Shown: piece after piece, positions 24,410 through 36,500 of the stretch
Numbering within the stretch: position 1 is the stretch's first letter
Layout: each line of letters begins with the position of its first letter
NCBI GenBank assembly: GCA_003439945.1
Contig: QVRM01001450.1
Span: 234,501 to 298,500 of the forward strand
From: Dermanyssus gallinae
Lineage: Eukaryota; Arthropoda; Arachnida; Mesostigmata; Dermanyssidae
DNA length: 64,000 nt
Direction: 5' to 3'
Program-made: the position numbers and the translations under genes
The notes under the pieces: model-generated
What the model was told of the DNA's origin: nothing
Databases searched by the model: none
Seen by the model: the letters and a program-made list of their open reading frames with translations, nothing else

Positions 24410-25150
24410 CGCGCACAGACACACAGTCACAAAAACACCATTACAAGTCAAATACACTGAAGCAGTGCCCCTGAGTCCAAGAGCAGCCAAGCTGAGCTCA
24501 CGTCCGCCCACCTTACCCGTCAGCACTAGATCGGAGCAATAAATTAACGACCTTACCGACTGCTGTAAAAGCAAGTCATACCAGTATGTGTGGCGAAAGC
24601 ACTAATCAGTCGATTTTCATCTATGGCATAATACGCTATATAACGTAGCTAAAACTTAGTAAATATCATATGATAAACCGCGCTGTTATCCACTATGCAG
24701 CCACCGTGCGTAGATTGCCTACACCTCTCGTAGGTATATGATGACCTTACTAGGGTGCTTTTACTTGCGGACCTAAGAAAATGTCCGCATTTTCCAGCGA
24801 AACGAAGTGTAAGCTAAAATCCAACCCACGGGTGTATAACGTCGATATTATTGATGTTTGGGTCGACAACGTTGTGAGAAAATGGCAACTACAGCAGCAT
24901 TTCTGTGATACAAGCCGTATAAAAAGTGGGTTACGTGCAGATACTTTAAACGTCTTGCGGCGATGATTAAGTGTATCCGAATATCTTGAAGAGCGTCAGT
25001 CTCGCGTTGAGAAGAAATCTCGATCCCTGAGAAGTGTGCATGGATGGCATGACACACTTTGAACTGGATATTTCAATATGTACGAAAAAGCGCTTAAAGG
25101 GCGTCCAATAATAACAGCAACAAAAGAAAAACATGTGACCCATACAAAAG
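24410..25150. other. Stretch without a gene
   Basis: No motif recognised on either strand. Confidence 0.4.
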
Positions 25151-25845
25151 TTGCGATTGACAAAAACTCAAACAATAACAAATGCTTCGCTAGAAAACGT
25201 TTTGGGCCTGATGGCTGTGTCCCTTCATAGGATCCGTCACGACCGCCTCAGTTCTACCAAAAGTATGCTCTACAGGCATGTCGTGTGTGTGTTACAGGAA
25301 GAAAATGAAACGCAGTTTTTCCTGGCTCCAGAATTTCTTATCACATCAGAGGAGGACCGGACCGTTCTTCTCTATTTTCGAGACTCGTCGCACGTGATGA
25401 TACTTGGATACATTGTTATGAACCTATCTACTCATGTCCTAGAGCTCGCATTGGTCAGGCGTTAGAGCGCCTTCACCGACAAAAGTGAGGCGCCAAAGAC
25501 TGGCTGGCAGGGTGATCATCGCCATCTTTATCTCCAAAGGTGAAGCTGTGGCAATCAACCACGACAACGTGCCGGCTTACAGGGCTGAAAATACGATAGG
25601 CTACTGTCGCCGCATCGCTGGAATCAAGCGGGCGAAGCTTATTCATCTGACTCGGCACCGTTCGATTTGTTTTTACTCTAAACATTAAAAACACCAAGAT
25701 GAAGACGACTGTATTCAAACAAATCAATGCTCAAAGCCGTGAAGGTATAGCCGAAAAACACCAAAAAACGCGATTTAAAGAGATGCGTCGATGTAAGGAT
25801 CCTCCGCCCTAAAGAAATGTATGAAACTTACGTTGAAATCTAAAT
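25150..25845 (+). pseudogene. mariner-type transposase relic
   Basis: Several blocks of a mariner transposase appear in order on the plus strand, in changing frames. They are a helix-turn-helix-like block (SLHRIRHDRLSSTK), DTWIHCYEPIYS (first catalytic Asp region, about 25400-25435), KVRRQRLAGRVIIAIFISKG, HDNVPAYRAENTIGY (second catalytic Asp, about 25558-25605), YSSDSAPFDLFLL (third catalytic Asp region, about 25635-25675) and LKRCVDVRILRPKEMYETYV near the end. In the family these residues form the D,D34D centre for cut-and-paste at TA sites. The many frame changes and stops mean it is dead. Terminal inverted repeats were not found. Confidence 0.72.
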
Positions 25846-25979
25846 AATGGTTGTAACATGCGTGTACACTGTTAGAGAAATTGCATGAAATTGTACGTGA
25901 GTAGATCGAACGAACATAGACTAAATCGTGAATCGCTCGCTAGTAGAATAAGAAGGTTTTTCGAAAAAGGTGCATCCTT

Positions 25980-27600
25980 TTTCAACGACAGAGGTGGGTG
26001 GTAGAGCACGGGCTAGGTGCTTTTTGTGCGGCTTTACAAAGTGTCGTCGTGTCCGGTTGCCGGATCTTGAAAGCCATCGTGGCAGTAACGGCTCAGACCG
26101 GTGGCAACGGACGGGTCGTCCGGTCCAGTCGGTATACTATTGCTACTAGGTCAATACGAACCCCTTTTACCCCCTTTCTCCGCCGCCGCCGCCCACGTCA
26201 CTGCCGCTTCCCCCAGGCGCCGCGTCCCCCCCCCCCCCCCCGGAACGAGGTCGCGAAGAAGTGGAAAAACGGACAAACAAGCTCAGAGGAGAAAAGATAG
26301 CCGCGGCGGCGACGGCGGCGGCTGCGTCGATTCGGGAAATTGAGGCCAAAAAGTTTGCCGTTGCCTTCATATTGCTTCGGCTACTTGCCGCTAGGTACTG
26401 TTCGTAATACTACTACTACTGGTACTAATACCACGCTTCGCAACCGAACACTAATGCTGATCGTGGAGTTGTTGCTGTGCTGTGAGCGTGCCAGGTACCA
26501 GAGGTTATACGTGTGTGTTTAGTGTGTGTGTGTGGGTGCAAACGGGCGGGTGAGTGCAGGTGCCGGAGCAGGACCCCAGGCTCCCGAGCCGAGAGGTTGG
26601 TTCACTCCGCATTTTGTACTTGGCGTACCATAGGAGAGCGTTCTTGGGGGAAGGGGGAATAGTACTCGGACTAGCGGAGTGACAGCATCACGCCCTGCAA
26701 CTCAATGAGCAAAACGGCAATTGGCGCTACCTGTCCCAGCGATCAGCGGCGGCAGTGACGGCTGCTGTTGAGGTCCAGCAGCCACAAATGTCCAACTACC
26801 AAGCAACATACACATCTGTCATCCAATTTTCATGCAATCGCCGCTCGTAATCAAAGAAGAAAAAGCGAGCTGTATCTGTGGACCCCTTTGATGCTATGGC
26901 TACTGTTACTTTTGACGTTGTCATTGTTGTTACTGTTGTTTCTGCTGCAGGGTGCTGTCAGATTTGTCAAAGTATCTGTTGCCGATGATCTGCTTGTTGT
27001 TGTTGTTGTTGCTGTCGCTGCTGCTGGTTCTAAAATCCAGAACCCAGGAAGCGGAAACGACGAGCGGCTCAATACAGCGGCCAACCGTAGGAGACAGCTC
27101 TTCGGGCGTCTTTGTAGCTGTGGGTGGGTGAGTGTAGGGGCTGTGGAAGTAGTGCTCGGAGGTATATCAATTATTTGCCAGTGAAGTGAAGCGGTACCTC
27201 CACTTATAACGCGGACCGACACCACATGACCAGCGCTTGCCCTGACAATGCGCTACCAAGGTTCGACGTTCACAATTCGTTCAGCGCAGATCAGATTGTT
27301 GCAGTCGTTTTTCGGCTTTTTTGTTGTTGTTGTTGTTGCTCTTGTTGTTGATGTGTTACTATTTCTGTTATTGTTGTGGTTGTAGTCGAAACCTTCACCA
27401 CCAACTTGGCAGCCAGCTCTGTTTGTAGGCGCCGCCCTCCGTATAGAATCCGATTGCAGGTTCCTTTTCACTGTGCGGCATTTCAACAACGCCAACAACG
27501 GTAGCACCAACTGCAATTGCTGTTGCAATTGCAACAACAAAGGTAATTCTAACACGTCACCACCACCACCACCACCACCAAGAATACCGACAACAACAAT
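25980..27600. other. GC-richer island with trinucleotide repeats
   Basis: It contains a C14 run (26227-26240), GCC/GGC repeats, GTT/CTG-type runs (26890-27030) and a (CAC)n run near 27562-27580. Frames are low in complexity (Val/Leu/Ala or Thr/Asn). It may mark a 5' exon or promoter of a host gene, but no conserved coding exon is visible. Confidence 0.4.
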
Positions 27601-28606
27601 TCTGATTTGGCAAAGGTAAGTTCACGCGTACTTCTACTTCGTTGTCTTGAGGTGTGTCTTGAAATTACCCTATTGTCGAAACATTACATTATTAAATAGT
27701 GTGAAATGACATAGGACAGTGTTTCAATGAATAATATACGACTTTGTGTGGTGCAAATTTGAAACAGCATGATTCGTAGCCACAGGCTGAATTATTGATG
27801 TATTGGCCGCGGTTACGATATGCATCGAAACAACATATAGGAGGTAAGATCTCTTCGAGAAAAGCAGAAAACCAAAAAAAGTTACTGTACAGTGCTCATC
27901 TTTACATTTGTACTGTAAGTGATACCGCCGAGCTACCGCTTTGGTTAATGTTGGTATTTTAACGGGTTTTCTACTTACGTCGTACCCGGTAAAAAATATC
28001 TAGTACCTGAGCATTGGATCAGCGACAACAAAGGTGGGACCTTCGCCACACTTAGGTTCCCTCAGGAATCTGAAACACTGTTTTTTGTCTATTGTTTCTC
28101 CACGGGCAGTACAACAAGAAAGAGAGTCCTAGTGGTGAACATATCCGAAGTATTTGTTAGGCATCTAACCTAACCCTTAACCCTAATTTGTTTATTCTGA
28201 TAAGACATTCATCGGCCGATATTATCTGTCAACGTCGCGTATTGTTCTGTACTCTACGCGAATTGGTTAATGAGTTGGTTCCAATCCACGGAAAGCAGCG
28301 ATAGTGGGAAACTATTTGTCAGTTATATGCTAATATCTGGCCGATGCTAATATCTGGTCCCGTCTGTTAAAATCAATACTATTGGACGATTTTGAGATTA
28401 TTTGTACTAAAACCGTTTCCCATTGCAACGAACAGACGAAGCAATGTAAACGTGGATGTCATTAGTTAGTAAAACACTGAGCATTTGGCAAAATTGGTAA
28501 TGTTTACACTCAAGTAAACCTATTGATATAAATAAAAAAAAACGGTTAGTGGCGGAATATCTGTCTAAAACGCATTCTCGCCGTCTAAACATTATTGCCT
28601 CCGTTT

Positions 28607-28846
28607 TTAGTGGGATTCGCCTGGGCCATATATCTGCTGCTCTTTAATGAGTTCAGCCAATATCTTTTGAAGTGCTAAATGGATATAGGTACTCACACGT
28701 TGTACAGGAGATCCTCTATGCTCTAGAAGGGCTGTGAGACGAGCATTTAAGAAACGCACTCGTTCTAGTACTATGTTAAACAGCGCTGTTGAACGTGTAT
28801 CTTCGTGCCGTAACTTAGCTAAGTTGACGGAGGGCGGCTTTGCCAT
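28607..28846 (-). CDS. Unassigned small ORF, 79 codons
   Basis: Met to stop on the minus strand, non-repetitive, with a helical, leucine- and charge-rich middle (FNIVLERVRFLNARLTALLE) and LQKILAELIKEQQIY near the end. There is an in-frame stop two codons upstream of the Met, so it is either single-exon or chance. I recognise no family. It could be a scrap of a transposon ORF. Listed because its composition is more protein-like than neighbouring frames. Confidence 0.2.
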   Translation of the reverse strand: MAKPPSVNLAKLRHEDTRSTALFNIVLERVRFLNARLTALLEHRGSPVQRVSTYIHLALQKILAELIKEQQIYGPGESH

Positions 28847-29362
28847 TAATCATTCTAGAAGGAGTGATTCAGATCTTTCCATACCGAGTTTTTAGAACTA
28901 CAGAAAAATTAGTAGATGAATACACCCAGTACGCATACTCATATCGTAAGTGTGTCAAGCAATCCTGTTGACTGGCCGCGATTTGTAAGGCCCCTTAAAA
29001 TGGCCGAAATGGTATCGTATGCCCAATGGCCTGCCGTTCATAGTGCGGCTGCGAGCCGTGTCGATGTGGGCAACCAGCTGGCACCACGAAAGCAATACAT
29101 ATCCGGAATGCGTGCAGAGAGTTCCGCTCCGAGAATCGAGACGATTCGGAACCGAACCTTACGAGCAGCTGAACGAATCCAAAGCGCGCACTTTCCAAGT
29201 AGCGGCCTGTGTTTGTCTTCAGCGGCAAGCTTTCAATCAGTGGCCACTTTGAAGCGCTACACCTTTCTTTATGCAACACCTGCTATTGACACCTTTTAAG
29301 GGCCACTCTCTCTCTGCTTCCGGAAACCAGCCCAAGGCCAATTTGAATTGCACATGGTCGCC

Positions 29363-29366
<4 letters not shown>

Positions 29367-29397
<31 letters not shown>
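29367..29397. repeat. (TA)n microsatellite
   Basis: A pure TA tract with no element end recognised beside it. Confidence 0.95.
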
Positions 29398-29401
<4 letters not shown>

Positions 29402-30089
29402 TCTTTCAGACTGAGCTCTGCTTTAGAGCTACAAAACGCGAAGGCAGAACGTGCTTCGTACCGCTTCGTGAGCAAAGTGGTTAAATGTCCATTAAGCTGA
29501 CCGAATCGTCACTGGTAGGCAGACCCAATCAAAAATCATTGAACCCTACCAACGAAGAGCGCAACTATTACAGCTTGCCTTATAGGAATTGAATCATTTA
29601 TAAATATATATAATGACAATTTTCCTTGCGCGGCGCGAATGATAGTAAACGAAAAAGATGGTATTTCTATGAATAAGCGTGATTGCAGCCCATATATACA
29701 CATAGGCGCGCGCGTACCGCACCTAACATTGAGTGACTTTAAGAGCTTCGACCGGGTAAACGCCTGCCGAAGTACTCCCTTCAGACGGGGTGTGTCTAAC
29801 GGAATAAATGTTGGCCTTTTGTCTCAGCATATGGCTACCTGCAGCCAGCACCGATTAAAAGCCCACTCTTTAAGTGAATTAACATAGCAGGTTTCATTGC
29901 TAATCGTAGTTGCAGTTTAAGGATCCTACGGCTTTGCCCGGAAATCGACTCCGTAGTTCGCTCCTGAGTGCTATGAAGTGATTCTATAGACAATTGTGGA
30001 CCTTCTGTTTACCTCCAGGACAAGAAAGATGCTCCGCGTACTTACTCAGCGATGCGCAAGTTCGATCGGTTTAAAATGAACGTCAAAAA

Positions 30090-30595
30090 AAAAGAGTTCA
30101 AGAGAGAGAACTGCGCACTTCGATCTGCCGGCTTCTCATGTGTCCTAGAAACCCCAGGTATATCGAGGGATGACGGGAAAAAGACCTGACGGCCTGACTT
30201 TGACGCCCTTTGAGCGTGACCGCATGCTTGTTTAGAACGCAACTGTAACCGACAAATGCAGAAAATATTCCAGTGTGGATTATTCGCACGAGTTTTTTCC
30301 GTTGGCGTTTGAGTCTATGGGTACTGCAGGCCCCCTTACGCTCGAACTGATTCAGCGCAAATGTAGAAGCCTTAATCTTTCGACAGGAGACTCGAGAGCA
30401 TCCGAATTCTTGCGTCAGAGGCTGTCGCTCGACATTCAACGAAAAAATGCAGCGTCTATTCGGGACACATTGTTAAACTGGGCTAACCCTAGGTTAGAGA
30501 GCCCGTAATCACACATTCGCGCGGAGATAATTGTCCACTCCAAAGTACCTTGTACTAAAGATAATACAATAAATACAAATTTATCTTCGAAAAAA
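30090..30595 (+). pseudogene. 5'-truncated retroelement of the REL-endonuclease family
   Basis: Read with frame changes: LRSAGFSCVLETPGISRDDG, KRPDGLTLTPFERDRMLV, a stop where Trp is expected, NATVTD, then HEFFPLAFESMGTAGPLTLE, EFLRQRLSLDIQRKNAASIR and a stop at about 30506. RPDG and the downstream Asp (here Asn) match the PD-(D/E)XK-like core seen at 56.3 kb. The linker between ATVTD and the PLAFE block is about 24 residues shorter than in the 56.3-kb copy. The 3' UTR (30510-30590) shares its core with 12.7, 50.35 and 63.95 kb and ends in an A-rich tail rather than a microsatellite. Confidence 0.75.
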
Positions 30596-30779
30596 AAGAA
30601 AAAAGTTCGCGATAAACAAGAAGGTTTGTTTTAGACCCTGAACAGCAGCTTTGGGTTGAGGCAAGGCAGACGCAGACGCTTTGCAGTTGTCATTTTGAAG
30701 AATTGTTTTAATCACTAAATGCGGTTTAGCAATGCTCATCGAGGTCGAGCTTGCAGAAGATTAGGAAAGAACCCTAGTT

Positions 30780-31110
30780 GCATCGATAGAGTCTCCCTGA
30801 CACGACTTGGAGATGCTATAGGCTATCCAACATTCCAAGCGCAACAAGGCTTTCGGTCCTGATCTTGCAAAGTATGTACACATCAAAAATGCCTTTCTAA
30901 TTTAGCTACTCCTCACAAGCATCATTCAATCGCTGTCTCAGCGAGGGCCGGATACCAGAAGCCTGGGCAGAGTGTGTTCTAAAGGTTATTTCAAAGGAAA
31001 ATAAAATTCCATTCATGCCCCCAATAAGCCTCATGAACAGGGTTCCGCTGCAGATTGCTGGTGTCGCACCAAACGTCCCAAAGGGCTCATATTGTTGCAA
31101 TAAGCACGAA
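30780..31110 (+). pseudogene. LINE reverse transcriptase N-terminal remnant
   Basis: Reads HSKRNKAFGPDLAKYVHIKN, then with a frame change LSEGRIPEAWAECVLKVISK, then PPISLMN. This is the finger region of LINE RTs (K-x-GPD, G-IP-W, YRPISL) that precedes the palm. Nothing of the catalytic palm follows. It lies 190 bases downstream of a different retroelement copy and is probably an independent insertion. Confidence 0.6.
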
Positions 31111-31489
31111 CCAAACGGCCCGTGAAAAACTGCGGCGAGTCTGAACATGTGGCCGCAAACTGTAGGAATGCACAGAAGAATCGATCAATAGTGTGCAAGA
31201 TCACCTGGCACGGAAATCACCATAACATGTGTTTTAACAGTGACTATTATGATATCTATGACTGCACATGTCAGTTCTGTAAACAATGTAGCATTTATAC
31301 ACACCGCATCTTGACATATACAGCTATTAGCTCTACTTACTATACGCACGCATTAAAGAAATATTGTATACTAATTGTATCAATGCTGCTAGTAATATTA
31401 CAATTAAATTTATTATTAAATAAATAAATTTAAAAATATATAGAAAATAAAAAATAATTGCATATATATATGGTGCGACAAGAGTCTTT

Positions 31490-31745
31490 TGAGGGTTTGT
31501 TAAACGTTGTCGTTTTATCCACCTCGTTCGTGCGACCTAGAGCTTTTATGTGGGGCTTTTTAAAGAGCAAATTATTTGGTAGTAAGCCAGCTACACTCGA
31601 CGAGCTGAAGAAAAAATATTCGACAGGAGATTTTGAAAACAACGCCTAAGAAATGCCAAAAAGTCATAAAAATGATATATCTCGTATAGGCAAAACCGAT
31701 AAGTTCCGTGGCTACCATCATCCTGCTATCATTTTTAAGAAAGAA
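31490..31745 (+). pseudogene. Tc1/mariner-type transposase C-terminal scrap
   Basis: PPRSCDL (in one frame), then WGFLKSKLFGSKPATLDELK (in the next), then a late GYHHPAIIFKKE segment. This is the region around and after the third catalytic Asp of a Tc1/mariner-superfamily transposase. The upstream two thirds are missing. Confidence 0.55.
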
Positions 31746-31854
31746 CGGCATGCAGGTTCCTTTACAATAAGACTCGAACTCTGACTTATCTAGTGTCCTT
31801 TATTTTTATGTCTATCCAACTTGCTCAACAGATTTTCGCCGCACCAGTCCCGCG

Positions 31855-31950
31855 GCTTTGGACTGTTTGTCTATAATTATCGTTACGATGATCTAGTTCC
31901 TTTGCCGTATTTTTGGCAACACGTAGCTCTTACTCATCGCAATGCATTTA

Positions 31951-31996
<46 letters not shown>

Positions 31997-32095
31997 CAAA
32001 AGTATTGCTAAGTTGAGTAAGAGCTACGTGTTGCCAAAGATACGAAAAGGGGGCTAGATTATCGTAACGACAATTATAGACAAACAGTCCAAAGC
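31855..32095. repeat. Large TA-centred inverted repeat, arms about 95 bases
   Basis: The left arm 31855-31950 and right arm about 31997-32095 are reverse complements at roughly 85% by eye, separated only by a TA/CA tract of about 45 bases. Read towards the loop, each arm gives the same short peptide pattern (GLFVYN-RYD-L-P--Y-WQHVALT), which reflects the shared sequence and not coding. The outer sequences do not match, so the repeat has clear boundaries near CTTTGGACTG and its complement. Confidence 0.9.
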
Positions 32096-32298
32096 TTGAC
32101 AAGCTCGCTTCACTTAGTCCAAGACTCGTTGTCCAATCAATCACAGCAATCATACACACGCACACACCCATACAACTTGACATACCACGGGGTAAATGTG
32201 CGCGAACTACGATGTGGGGCGCCTTGTGGGTTCTCGTGGGCAAGAAAGCGTCGAGGTTCTCGATCTCGCCGTAAGTATTCTGTATTCATATGTAGGTG

Positions 32299-32359
32299 AT
32301 TTGCTACGCAGGACATAGGATCCACACACGATGTGTACTCTATGCCCTGTGTAGCAAAT
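32299..32359. repeat. Hairpin with 20-bp arms
   Basis: Arms 32299-32318 and 32340-32359 are inverted repeats with two mismatches (ATTTGCTACGCAGG against CCTGTGTAGCAAAT), with a 21-base loop. It could be a small foldback element or a structured RNA; no further evidence. Confidence 0.65.
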
Positions 32360-34100
32360 AATTTGACGATACGCAAGGCAGCCTGCGTATGGGCATCAGT
32401 TTTCTGTGTATCCTGTCTGAAAGTCGTATGTGTACTTTAGGATACGACGTTGGATACCCTGTGTGGCCCGATCTATCGTAAACAGCAGTTGACAGCTGCT
32501 GCAGCAGCAGAGAGTCAGCCGTCCAACGATACCGCTATCTAGCAACGCTCTCACTGGAGAAATGTGCCATGTCTGCCAACCACGCTACGGACTACACTAA
32601 GCATCGTCATAAAGGCCAGCTTCTTTATCTTCAACTTCGTCGCCATATAGCTGCTGACATTATCATCAGTGACAACAAGATGATAAACATCATATTTTTA
32701 TTACTATGGTAATTATCGTCAAAACATCATCATCATCATCGTCGTCATAACGACTTTGTCCTTTGTCTTCAGAAGTCTTACGGCGACAATTACCACCAAG
32801 GACGTGGATCCTGGTGACCTTGAGGTTTGGTGACCTCAGGGGTAAAGGGAAGTGAAGAAGAAACAACAACGACGACGACGACGTTCGGAAAAACGGAACG
32901 ACGGACGGGCGTCGCAACAACCCCAACGAAGGAGGAACCTGGTCATGTATTCGTCTAACGAACGACCCCACTAGATACACGACGACATGTTCGGAAGCTG
33001 ATGGAGTGAGTACACAGCAGCAATAGATACACAAGGGCACGCATGGCCACCCGTCGATAGCGTAGGCGTCAGTGAGTCGGTCAGACTCTTTTCCTTAGAA
33101 CCCATCTGTCCCTGTCCTGCGTCGCACGTTCCATCTGCCGGTCCGTAGACGGTAGATAAGCCATCACGAACCAAGTTGACCACACATGCCAGCGGCGGTA
33201 GACGCAGCAGCAGCAGGAACAGCAGCGGGAGGAGTAGGAATCACAACGCTGTTTGCAGAAGCGGCTTTCAGGCGGGTGAGCCGAACGAAAACATTGAAGG
33301 CAATAAGCATGTGTAGGTAGAGACAAACAGTTAGCTCGTTATGATAAGGTATATGTTCGAAATTCTTTCTACTTCTCTCCATAGATCAATATCCAACCTA
33401 AATCAGGTCAGAAGCCCTTCCATCCGCCTAAGCGCACAAGCCTCACGAACCATAGATTACGGTACGTTACATCCAGCAGTACTAATAGCATAGTCGCCGT
33501 TCGGTTAATTTACAGGCCGATTACAGGCACAATTTGTTTGGCGGCACAATTTATTTTTAGCAACTCGTCGAGATTAGTAGCACCATCGGTGGAGGGTGGG
33601 TGCGATCAATTCGCGATTACGCTTGACAGCCGACAGAGAAGGTTGAATCTCAGCTAGCTCAGGGGATCGCCGAGCAGCCGAGATGGATTGCCTCCAAAAG
33701 AGGCGGGCCAAAACGGTCTTGAGTTTCCGAAGTCGAAAATCGCACAGTCGTTAAAGTACGATGGTACTCTCTTATACGTCAAGAAGCGCTTAGCGATGAA
33801 CGGGTCAGACTTAGCTATCACTGTCCGCTTCTGAGCATTGCGTGAATGCGTACGTTTGAGTAAAGGTTGATGAAGCCACCAAATGACCCTTCTGACTGTC
33901 AGCCTCGGCTATCGGCCAAGCTATTTATCAACGGACGATGCTTACTGCTGGCTCTAGCATCACCAATGCCGATCCATAACAGATAAAGCTTTGGCTTCAT
34001 CTCTGATGATATGAACGATAGGCTGAGTACGGCAAAAGAAATTTCCACTTGCCTTAGTAAGATGTGTGTAAATAGGCTTATTGTAAATACGTAAGTTCGA
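32360..34100. other. Stretch with trinucleotide repeats, no gene assigned
   Basis: CAT/CGT and CAG runs occur at 32500, 32728, 32865 and 33205. Frames are low in complexity or short. Confidence 0.4.
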
Positions 34101-34124
34101 TATATATATATATATATATATATA
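34101..34124. repeat. (TA)n microsatellite
   Basis: A short pure TA tract. Confidence 0.9.
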
Positions 34125-34246
34125 GTGTCGTGTTGTGCAGGTTTACGTTTTCGATACTCCGATCATTTCGGTAGGTGGAAAGAACTCAATCTTAGAACGC
34201 TAATAATTAACAGCTAAGCATATAAGCAATTATCTTAACGATGCAA

Positions 34247-34248
<2 letters not shown>

Positions 34249-34283
<35 letters not shown>
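34249..34283. repeat. (AAT)n microsatellite
   Basis: About eleven AAT units, with more scattered units to about 34300. No retroelement end is recognised beside it. Confidence 0.9.
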
Positions 34284-34285
<2 letters not shown>

Positions 34286-34309
34286 AACAATAATAATAAA
34301 AAGTAAATT

Positions 34310-36500
34310 TAGATCATAATTGATCACAAAAATGCATGTATACGAGGGCTGCAGGTATTGTGGCCTGGTACGGTCCTTCATAAATGGCTAGAGAGTATCA
34401 CAGGTAGATCCTACAACGAAAATATATACGATATCACAAGCACGTAAATGTCACCAAAGATGCAGGCTCAATTAGTATGGTCTAGTAACGTTTAGCAGGA
34501 AACAATTGAACGGTTGTGCGCAAAACAGCACGCAATCAGGATGTTGAGTTCGGATTTCGGCCAGTTAATTGCTCCTAGGCTGTATAACTGTTGCCAGCTG
34601 TCAATACCAGCCAATATGCGCGAGAATCCAGACAAAAACTCGTTGGCATACCGCCAGAACATCCCAAGAAAATTCTTAAACCGCGCCTATACAGCATTAT
34701 AGTACAACAAAGAAAAAAACACAGCATCATGGAGATGGTGAGGGTAAAGTTATCAATATCTGCGAGTATGAAGTATCGTTCAAAGCATTACGGTATCACA
34801 CGTCAAATATATGTAGCAACTTTAGAAGAGACCAGTTTTCTTAACGTAAATGCGCTTAATTCGATGAGTTATGTTCTATGCTCTCTTACTGTTTCGTTGT
34901 GCGTAAATTGCATTCAGATCTGTGCACATGCACCCAAATTAGGCGGAATTTACTTGCAAGTCCAAATGCCCGTAGCCAACATTTAACAGGCTCTTGCCTA
35001 ACATAGCTCGAGTTGGTCGAGCGGCGCATGCAATGATGTTGTACCAACACACCCGTCAACTCTGTTCTGCTGCGATTGTAAAGGAACACTTCTACCCGTC
35101 CCACCCGTCGTATCTAGGTCTGCCAGATACAAAACAACCCTACTCACGTGAATGGCAGGTTCCAAGCTCGGGTCCCAAGCCCTAAACTGTCTCGCAAAAC
35201 TGTATGTGCCTACTTGGACGTATGACTTGCGTGTACGATCATCACACCTCGAGCGCCACACGAACAGACACATACCTAACGAGAGCCCTACGACAGGTTT
35301 CACAGATTTCCCTTCTCCACGTCCCTTTGAAACAAACCCCACAATATCAGCGCACTCGCTACATTTTGACAACAAGGCCATTACGGACCAACGATTGTTC
35401 AGAGTAGCACAACAACGTATACTGCCCCGGATACAACCAGGATGCAAATAAGAAGATAAATACACGTGCAAGAGGAGAAAAGCGGCAGTGCGTAGAAACA
35501 AGCATTACACCTGTTAATATTAGTCCAACCCAAACCACGAGCATGCCCGGTCGTCGGACGACGCCGAGTTGCGCGAATGTTTTCCTGCACCTGCTAAATG
35601 CATTTTCCCTCCTGATGGAAAAGGACGTGTCGTAAAGGAGCCCTTCTCGAAAAATAGTAGCCGCATAGCTTGTTTCACCACATCCAAACCTTACTTCCAT
35701 GAGTAGCAGTAACATCACTATGAACCATTACCATGAGTAATAATGTTACTTAGCCTTGCTAGACATGTGTGTGTGTGTGTGTTAGCAAGGTTGTGAGGGC
35801 GACTGCCGTTTGCTTGGCGGAGTTTGGCACTCGGGAGCGTCCATGCTTGTTGCCCTGGACCCCTCTGTGGGATCTTATCGAATGCCCACGGGCCATCGGC
35901 GGTTGCGGCGCTGGTCGTTTGTCAGCTAAGCCTAGTTGTGAAAATAACTTCTGGCACTGCTGGGGACCGAGGGCGAGAAGGGGGGGTGCAATGAGGGGTT
36001 AAGGCTGGAAGGTCAGTTGGGTTCGAGAAGTTGAAAGCTGGAGGACAGGGGCAGAGCGTAATCGATCAAGTGGGTGCCACAACCCACTTACTGACGAGCA
36101 GCCTCTCTGCGTAAAACTCTCTGTGTGTAAACAATAACAACGCTGCGCCGTGAGCCGCTTAAAGTTTGCTCAGACAGGGACTGCCACGAAAACAGCGCCA
36201 CGACCGTCGAGTAGTAGTGAGGTCATTGGCGTAGCAGTGGTCACCGCTGCCACCCAAACAAGCCGCAGTAGTTTATCAATCAATCAGGTTTTATTGACGT
36301 GGCCAACAAGTTGGCAATCTGTCTCCTTTTGTTCAAAATATACATAATGTACAAAATAAGTTCGTGTATATGTACAAATAAGATGTGTATAAGCAATAAC
36401 GTACCAAACGTCAGTACAATTGCTACAATGAAAGTTTACAACTATAAAACTAGCCAAATACAACATACTTTAGGAATTATATAATAATATACGAATATTT
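34310..36500. other. Stretch without a recognised gene
   Basis: Several 100-170 codon frames overlap on both strands around 34.6-35.7 kb. None carries a domain I recognise and each has an equally open competitor, so I leave them unassigned. Confidence 0.4.

Larger units (their letters stand above)
27600..30060. other. Mostly featureless stretch
   Basis: Contains a small unassigned minus frame (listed separately), a TA tract at 29367-29397, and a short run resembling arthropod telomeric CCTAA units near 28168-28190 that is too short to call. Confidence 0.4.

Noticed and set aside
27870..27936. A-box-like TAGCTCGGCGGTA on the minus strand
   Set aside because: No B box at a suitable distance; only a weak hint of the SINE body.
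28160..28195. Run resembling arthropod telomeric CCTAA repeats
   Set aside because: Only two or three imperfect units; not enough for an interstitial telomere.
34591..35718. Several 100-170 codon frames on both strands
   Set aside because: No recognisable motifs; mutually overlapping and equally open, so none can be preferred.
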